Shown: positions 5,666 to 10,419 of the stretch, in pieces | Layout: every line of letters begins with the position of its first letter | How positions within the stretch are numbered: the first letter of the stretch is position 1 | Source: Acetobacteraceae bacterium | GTDB taxonomy: Bacteria; Pseudomonadota; Alphaproteobacteria; Acetobacterales; Acetobacteraceae | Assembly: GCA_947478535.1 (NCBI GenBank) | Contig: CANJXD010000167.1 | Location: forward strand, 1-10,419 | DNA length: 10,419 nucleotides | Direction of reading: 5' to 3' | Made by a program: the position numbers and the translations under genes | The notes under the pieces: generated by a model | Told to the model about the DNA's origin: nothing | Seen by the model: the letters and a program-made list of their open reading frames with translations, nothing else | Database searches by the model: none

Positions 5666-8431
5666 ATGCTGACGCTCGGACCCATCGCCTTCACGGCGCC
5701 CTGGCTGCTGGTGGCGCTGCTGGCGCTGCCGCTGTTGTGGTGGCTGCTGCGGGTCACGCCGCCGGCGCCGAAGCGGCAATCCTTCCCGGCCATCCGCCTG
5801 TTGCAGGACATCCCGGCGCCAGAGGAAACCCCGGCGCGCACGCCCTGGTGGCTGCTGGCGCTGCGCCTGGCCGCCGCGGCGCTGATCGTCATCGGGCTCG
5901 CGCGGCCGGTGTGGAACGCTGCCGCCGGGCGGGGTGGGCAGGGGCCGCTGCTGATCGCCATCGATGATGGCTGGGCCGCCGCCGCCGATTGGCCGGCGCG
6001 CCTCGCCGCCACGGAATCGGTGCTGGAGGTCGCCTCCCGCGAAGGCCGGCGCGGCGCCCTGCTGCTGACGGCGCCGCCCACGACACCGGAAGCGCCCCGC
6101 ATCACCGCGCTGATGCCGGCGGAGGAACTGCGCGCCCGCCTCGCCGCGCTGCGCCCGCGCCCCTGGGCGCCGGACCGCGCCGCCGCACGGGAAGCGCTGG
6201 CCAGTTGGCGGGCGCAGAACCCCGGCCCCTTCGCGGCACTCTACCTCGCGGATGGGATCGAACATGAGGCGGACGGCACCGGCGGCTTCACGCCGCTGGC
6301 CGAAGCCCTGGCCGCCGGCGGTGCGCTGACCGTGGCCCGCGCCGAGGGCCGGCCGACGCGCATCCTGCCGCCGCCGCGCGCCGAGGCCGACCGGCTGATG
6401 CTGACGGTGCGCACCACGCCGCTGCCCGTGCCGTCCGAGGTCGTGGTGCTGGCCCGCACCGGGGATGGGCGGACGCTGGACCGCGCGGTGATTGCCATTC
6501 CCGCCGGGGCGGCGGAGGCCGAGGCGGCGATGCCGCTGCCGATCGAGCTCCGCAACCAGGTCACGCGCCTGGACCTTGAGGGTGTGATCGGCGCCAATGC
6601 GACGGTGCTGCTGGATGAGCGCTTCCGCCGCCGCCCCGTCGGGCTGATCGCGGGGGGCGAGGAAGCCGCCGCCGATGTGCCGCTGATCGGGGAGCTGTTC
6701 TACCTCGACCGCGCGCTGGCGCCGCATGCGGAACTGCGACGGGGTGGCGTGGACGCGCTGCTCGGGCGGCGGCTGTCGGTGCTCGTGCTGGCCGACCGCC
6801 CAGTGACCGAGGGGCGGGAGCGGGAGCAATTGACCCGCTGGATCGAGGCCGGCGGCACCCTGGTGCGCTTCGCCGGGCCCCGGCTGGCGGAGGCACCGGA
6901 TACGCTGATGCCCGTGCCGCTGCGCGCCGGCGAACGGCAACTCGGCGGCGCGCTGTCCTGGGAAAGGCCGCAATCCCTGGCCCCCTTCCCGGAGGGATCT
7001 CCCTTCCAGGGCCTGCTGCCGCCGCCGGAAGTGACGGTGGAACGCCAGGTGCTGGCCGAACCCTCCGCCCGGCTGACCGGCCATACCTGGGCAAGGCTCG
7101 CCGATGGCACGCCGCTGGTGACCTGGGATACGCGGGGCGCCGGGCGGATCGTGATGTTCCATGTCACCGCCAATGCGGAATGGTCGAACCTGCCGCTCTC
7201 CGGCCTGTTCGTGGAGATGCTGAAGCGGCTGGTGGCGCTGTCGGCCGGGGTGACAGGCGCGGAAGGCGATGCCCCGCTGGCACCCTTCGAGACACTGGAC
7301 GGCTTCGGCCATCTCGGCCCGCCACTGCCGGGGGCGCAGGCCATCGGGGGGGCGCGCATCGAGGCGGAGCCGCCCTCCCCCCGCCATCCCCCGGGCTGGT
7401 ATGGATCAGGGGCGGAGGCGGCGCATCGGCGCGCGCTCAATCTCGGCGCGGGGGTGCCGGCGCCGCGCGCCGCCGCCGCGCCACCGGTGGGGGCTTCGAC
7501 CATGGCGATCGGCGGTGTGCCGGCGGAACGCGACCTCGGCCCCTGGCTGCTGGCGGTGGCGATGCTGCTGTTGGTGGCGGATATGCTGATCTCCCTGCTG
7601 CTGCGCGGGCTGGTCGGGCGCAGGCGCGTGATGCTGGGCGCGGCACTGCTGGCCAGCCTGATCGGCGGCCCGGCCCTGGCCCAAGGGGGGAGCCAAGGGG
7701 GCGCCCGGGGGCAGACCCAGGGGCCGGAAGGCAATGCGGCGCTGGCGACGCGGCTCGCCTATGTCGTCACCGGCGATACGGCAGTGGATGAGGTGAGCCG
7801 CACCGGGCTGGTGGGGCTTTCGGATTTCGTGAACCGCCGCACGGCGGCGGCACTGGCGGACCCGCTGCCGGTGGTGCCGGGGCGCGACGACCTCGCCTTC
7901 TTCCCGCTGCTGTACTGGCCGGTGCTGGGCGATGCGGCGCCGCCCGATGCGGCGGCGGCGGCGGCGCTGAACGGCTTCATGCGGAATGGCGGCATCATTG
8001 TCTTCGACACCCGCGACGAAGGCTCGGGCGAGGGCTTCTCGCCGGGGTCCCGCGCCGCGCTGCGGCGGCTGACTCGGGACCTTTCCATCCCGCCTCTGGC
8101 CCCGGTGGCGGACGACCATGTGCTGAAGCGCGCCTTCTACCTTCTGCAGGAACTGCCGGGGCGGTTCAGCGGCGGCATGGTGTGGGTGGCGCGGGAGCAG
8201 GACCGGGCGAATGACAGTGTCAGCCCCGTCATCATCGGCGGGCATGACTGGGCCTCGGCCTGGGCGATCGATGCGCGGGGCAACAACCCCTATGCCGTGA
8301 TCCCCGGCGGCGCGCGGCAGCGCACGCTGGCCTATCGCTTCGGCACCAACCTCGTGATGTACGCGCTGACCGGCAACTACAAGGGCGACCAGGTGCATGT
8401 ACCCGCCATCCTTGAACGGCTGGGGAACTGA
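5666..8431 (+). CDS. BatA-like membrane protein with C-terminal DUF4159 domain
   Basis: The 921-residue protein begins with the double-helix anchor seen in BatA-like proteins: helices at about 10-28 and 61-80 around a basic loop. A degenerate vWA-like region follows (IAIDDGW 97-103, LADGIEH 194-200; no DxSxS), then an amidotransferase-like Rossmann region from about 323 to 530 (VLVLADRP, WIEAGGTLVRF, MFHVTANAEWSNLPLSG). A third helix spans about 627-646, then RRR at 652-654 and a fourth hydrophobic stretch at 655-671 ending in ALA-Q. A Gly/Gln linker leads into DUF4159 at about 697-915 (FMRNGGIIVFDTRDE, YAVIPGG). Basic loops suggest both large regions are periplasmic. The start has GAGGG nine bases upstream. 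The function is unknown; operon position ties it to MoxR/DUF58. The junction near 650 resembles a fusion of two proteins. Confidence 0.9.
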   Translation: MLTLGPIAFTAPWLLVALLALPLLWWLLRVTPPAPKRQSFPAIRLLQDIPAPEETPARTPWWLLALRLAAAALIVIGLARPVWNAAAGRGGQGPLLIAIDDGWAAAADWPARLAATESVLEVASREGRRGALLLTAPPTTPEAPRITALMPAEELRARLAALRPRPWAPDRAAAREALASWRAQNPGPFAALYLADGIEHEADGTGGFTPLAEALAAGGALTVARAEGRPTRILPPPRAEADRLMLTVRTTPLPVPSEVVVLARTGDGRTLDRAVIAIPAGAAEAEAAMPLPIELRNQVTRLDLEGVIGANATVLLDERFRRRPVGLIAGGEEAAADVPLIGELFYLDRALAPHAELRRGGVDALLGRRLSVLVLADRPVTEGREREQLTRWIEAGGTLVRFAGPRLAEAPDTLMPVPLRAGERQLGGALSWERPQSLAPFPEGSPFQGLLPPPEVTVERQVLAEPSARLTGHTWARLADGTPLVTWDTRGAGRIVMFHVTANAEWSNLPLSGLFVEMLKRLVALSAGVTGAEGDAPLAPFETLDGFGHLGPPLPGAQAIGGARIEAEPPSPRHPPGWYGSGAEAAHRRALNLGAGVPAPRAAAAPPVGASTMAIGGVPAERDLGPWLLAVAMLLLVADMLISLLLRGLVGRRRVMLGAALLASLIGGPALAQGGSQGGARGQTQGPEGNAALATRLAYVVTGDTAVDEVSRTGLVGLSDFVNRRTAAALADPLPVVPGRDDLAFFPLLYWPVLGDAAPPDAAAAAALNGFMRNGGIIVFDTRDEGSGEGFSPGSRAALRRLTRDLSIPPLAPVADDHVLKRAFYLLQELPGRFSGGMVWVAREQDRANDSVSPVIIGGHDWASAWAIDARGNNPYAVIPGGARQRTLAYRFGTNLVMYALTGNYKGDQVHVPAILERLGN

Positions 8432-8434
8432 GGG

Positions 8435-10419
8435 ATGAACCAGGCGCTCGCCGGGATCGACTTCGCGCCGGTCATCCCGCTGTGGCTGCTGGCGGGGCTG
8501 GGTGCGCTGGCACTGGCCGCCGTGGCGCCAGCACTCCTGCGCCTGGTGCGGGATGGCAATGGCGGGCGGCGCTGGTCGCCGGTGCCGGGGGCTTGGCTGC
8601 GGCTGCTGGCCTTCGCGGCGCTGGTGATGGCACTGGCGAACCCGCGCCTCGTCGAGGAAACGCGGGAGACGCGGCCGGATATCGCGCTGCTCGTCGTCGA
8701 TCGCAGCGACAGCGCGACACTCGGTGCGCGCGATGCGCAGATCACCGCGGCGCGGGAGGCGATCGAGGCGCGTGCCCGGCGGCTGCCGGAGTTGGAATTG
8801 CGGACGGTGGAGGTGCCGGAAGCCGGCAACCAGGGCACGCGGCTTTATGGCGCGATGGAACGGGCGCTGGCGGATATCCCGCGCGCCCGGCTGGCCGGCG
8901 TAATCGCGCTGACGGATGGCCAGGTGCATGACCTGCCGGCTGCGCCCGCGCTCGATGCGCCCTTGCATGTGCTGCTGCCGGGGCGGCCCGGCGAGGTGGA
9001 TCGGCGCATCCGTGTGGTGGAGGCGCCGGGCTTCGGCATCGTCGGCCGCCCGGTCGAGCTGCGCGTGGTGGTGGAGGATCTCGGCGCGCCGCCCGGCGGC
9101 TCGGCCCGGCTGACCATCCGGCGGGACGGCCAGCCGCCGCGGGTGGAAAGCGTGCCGGTCGGGCGCGAACACCGCATCGCGGTGCCGATCGAGCGCGGTG
9201 GACCCACGGTGGTGGAGATCACGGCGGAGACGCGGCCGGGCGAGGTGAGCGAGCTCAACAACCGCGCCGTCGTCTCCATCAACGGGGTGCGGGACCGCCT
9301 GCGGGTGCTGCTGGTGTCGGGGGAGCCGCATGCGGGGCAGCGGACCTGGCGGCGGCTGCTGAAGGCGGATCCGAATGTCGATCTCGTGCACTTCACCATT
9401 CTGCGGCCACCGGAAAAGGATGACCTGACGCCGCTGCAGGAACTCGCGCTGATCGCCTTCCCGGTGCGTGAGCTGTTCCAGGTGAAGCTGCGAGAATTCG
9501 ATCTGATCGTCTTCGACCGCTTCGCCAATCGCGGGCTGCTGCCACCGGTCTATCTGCGCAACATCGCGGATTACGTGCGGGGCGGCGGGGCGCTGCTGAT
9601 GTCGGTGGGGCCGGAATTCGCGGGGCCGACGAGCCTGGCCTCCACCCCGCTCGGCCAGATCCTGCCGGCGCGGCCGCCGACCGGGCCGGGGGCGGCGCAG
9701 GCGGCGCTGCTGGAACAACCTTTCCGCCCGCGGGTGACGGAAACCGGCGCCCGGCATCCGGTGACGGAGGGGCTGACGGGTGCCAACATCCCCGGTGGCG
9801 CGGAGGCCAGCTGGGGCCGCTGGTACCGGGCCATGCGCGCCGAGGCGCGGGCCGGCAGCGTGGTGATGGAAGGGCCGAACGGCACGCCGCTGATGGTGCT
9901 GGACCGCGTCGGCGAGGGACGCGTGGCGTTGATGCTCTCGGACCATATCTGGCTGTGGTCGCGCGGGCATGATGGCGGCGGGCCGCAGCAGGAAGTGCTG
10001 CGCCGCATCGCCCATTGGACGATGAAGGAACCGGAGCTGGAGGAGGAGGACCTGACCGCGCGCATCGACCAGGGCCACCTGACAATCCTGCGCCACAGCC
10101 TGGAGGCCGGCACGCCGCCGGAAATCACCGTGACGGCGCCGGATGGCAGCATCACCCGCCACGCGCCGGAAGCCCGCGGCGGTGGCCGCGCGGTGGTGGA
10201 GATGGCGGCGACCCAGGCCGGGGTATGGCAGGCCTCCGATGGCCGCCGCAGCGCCTTCGCCGCCGCCGAGGCGCCGAACCCGATGGAAGTGGCCGATTTG
10301 CGGGCGGAGGAAGCGCGGCTGCGCCCGCTGGCCGATGCCACGGGGGGGGCGATGCGCTGGCTCGGCACCGATGCCGTGCCCGCGGTGCCGGAGCTGCGCC
10401 GTGTCGCGGTGGGGCGGGA
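8435..10419 (+). CDS. Membrane protein with vWA-like and glutamine-amidotransferase-like domains (partial, cut by right edge)
   Basis: 661 codons are visible from ATG 8435, three bases after the previous stop; no stop is reached. Two helices lie at about residues 16-38 and 54-70, with a basic loop between (RLVRDGNGGRRW), as in BatA-like anchors. A vWA-like domain follows with a complete metal site: DRSDS (89-93), T135 and TDG (160-162). A β-rich segment runs from about 190 to 285, then an amidotransferase-like Rossmann region from about 288 (LRVLLVSGEPHAGQRTWRRLL), with EFDLIVFDRF (354-363) and YVRGGGALLMSVGPEF (380-395). No catalytic Cys-His-Glu triad is apparent, so a non-enzymatic role is likely. 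Near 505-545 are the family-typical SDHIWLWSRG and AHWTMKEPELEEEDL. Homologues usually end in another helix, presumably just outside the window. It is the fourth gene of the moxR operon. Confidence 0.88.
   Translation, partial: MNQALAGIDFAPVIPLWLLAGLGALALAAVAPALLRLVRDGNGGRRWSPVPGAWLRLLAFAALVMALANPRLVEETRETRPDIALLVVDRSDSATLGARDAQITAAREAIEARARRLPELELRTVEVPEAGNQGTRLYGAMERALADIPRARLAGVIALTDGQVHDLPAAPALDAPLHVLLPGRPGEVDRRIRVVEAPGFGIVGRPVELRVVVEDLGAPPGGSARLTIRRDGQPPRVESVPVGREHRIAVPIERGGPTVVEITAETRPGEVSELNNRAVVSINGVRDRLRVLLVSGEPHAGQRTWRRLLKADPNVDLVHFTILRPPEKDDLTPLQELALIAFPVRELFQVKLREFDLIVFDRFANRGLLPPVYLRNIADYVRGGGALLMSVGPEFAGPTSLASTPLGQILPARPPTGPGAAQAALLEQPFRPRVTETGARHPVTEGLTGANIPGGAEASWGRWYRAMRAEARAGSVVMEGPNGTPLMVLDRVGEGRVALMLSDHIWLWSRGHDGGGPQQEVLRRIAHWTMKEPELEEEDLTARIDQGHLTILRHSLEAGTPPEITVTAPDGSITRHAPEARGGGRAVVEMAATQAGVWQASDGRRSAFAAAEAPNPMEVADLRAEEARLRPLADATGGAMRWLGTDAVPAVPELRRVAVGR

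Noticed and set aside
4217..7387. Very long minus-strand open frame (over 1000 codons) opposite the moxR, DUF58 and DUF4159 genes
   Set aside because: It lies antisense to three genes with clear family motifs. Its translation is dominated by Arg, Gly, Gln, His and Pro with no domain, as expected where third-position G/C bias removes antisense stops.
7681..7701. Two copies of CCAAGGGGG in the linker before DUF4159
   Set aside because: Short and in frame within a Gly/Gln-rich linker; explained by low-complexity coding, with no sign of a mobile or regulatory element.
7406..10162. Second long minus-strand open frame (over 900 codons)
   Set aside because: It is antisense to the DUF4159 and vWA/amidotransferase-like genes, with the same low-complexity composition and no motif or plausible start context.

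Overview
The window is very GC-rich and almost entirely coding, with strong third-position G/C bias. Gene content, codon use and gene order point to an alphaproteobacterium, most likely of the Acetobacteraceae/Rhodospirillales type (Roseomonas-like). That assignment is inferred from protein style and synteny, not from a marker gene. I see no rRNA, tRNA, CRISPR array, insertion sequence or phage gene.

Left half, minus strand. A compact operon reads leftwards from about 3476: a DUF1285 protein, a CoA-pyrophosphatase-type Nudix hydrolase, a small DUF6111 membrane protein and a CCA tRNA nucleotidyltransferase. Two of its junctions are 4-base GTGA overlaps, so translational coupling is likely. After a 154-base gap comes the 5' end of an exporter-type ABC transporter gene, cut by the window edge.

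Right half, plus strand. A divergent operon starts at 3661 and encodes a MoxR-family AAA+ ATPase, a DUF58 protein, a large four-helix membrane protein with a C-terminal DUF4159 domain, and a second membrane protein with a vWA-like domain and a glutamine-amidotransferase-like domain. The last gene is cut by the right edge. The set resembles the MoxR/Bat (BatA-like) systems: a cytoplasmic ATPase and DUF58 partner sit beside membrane-anchored proteins whose large domains I infer to be periplasmic. Its substrate is not known to me. This is the closest thing here to an under-described system.

The 184-base divergent intergenic region carries four 13-base tandem repeats and a weak candidate promoter for the moxR operon. 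The only other notable noncoding stretch, 102 bases between the DUF58 and DUF4159 genes, holds two adjacent hairpins and a possible 28-codon micro-ORF. No stretch above 300 bases lacks a gene.
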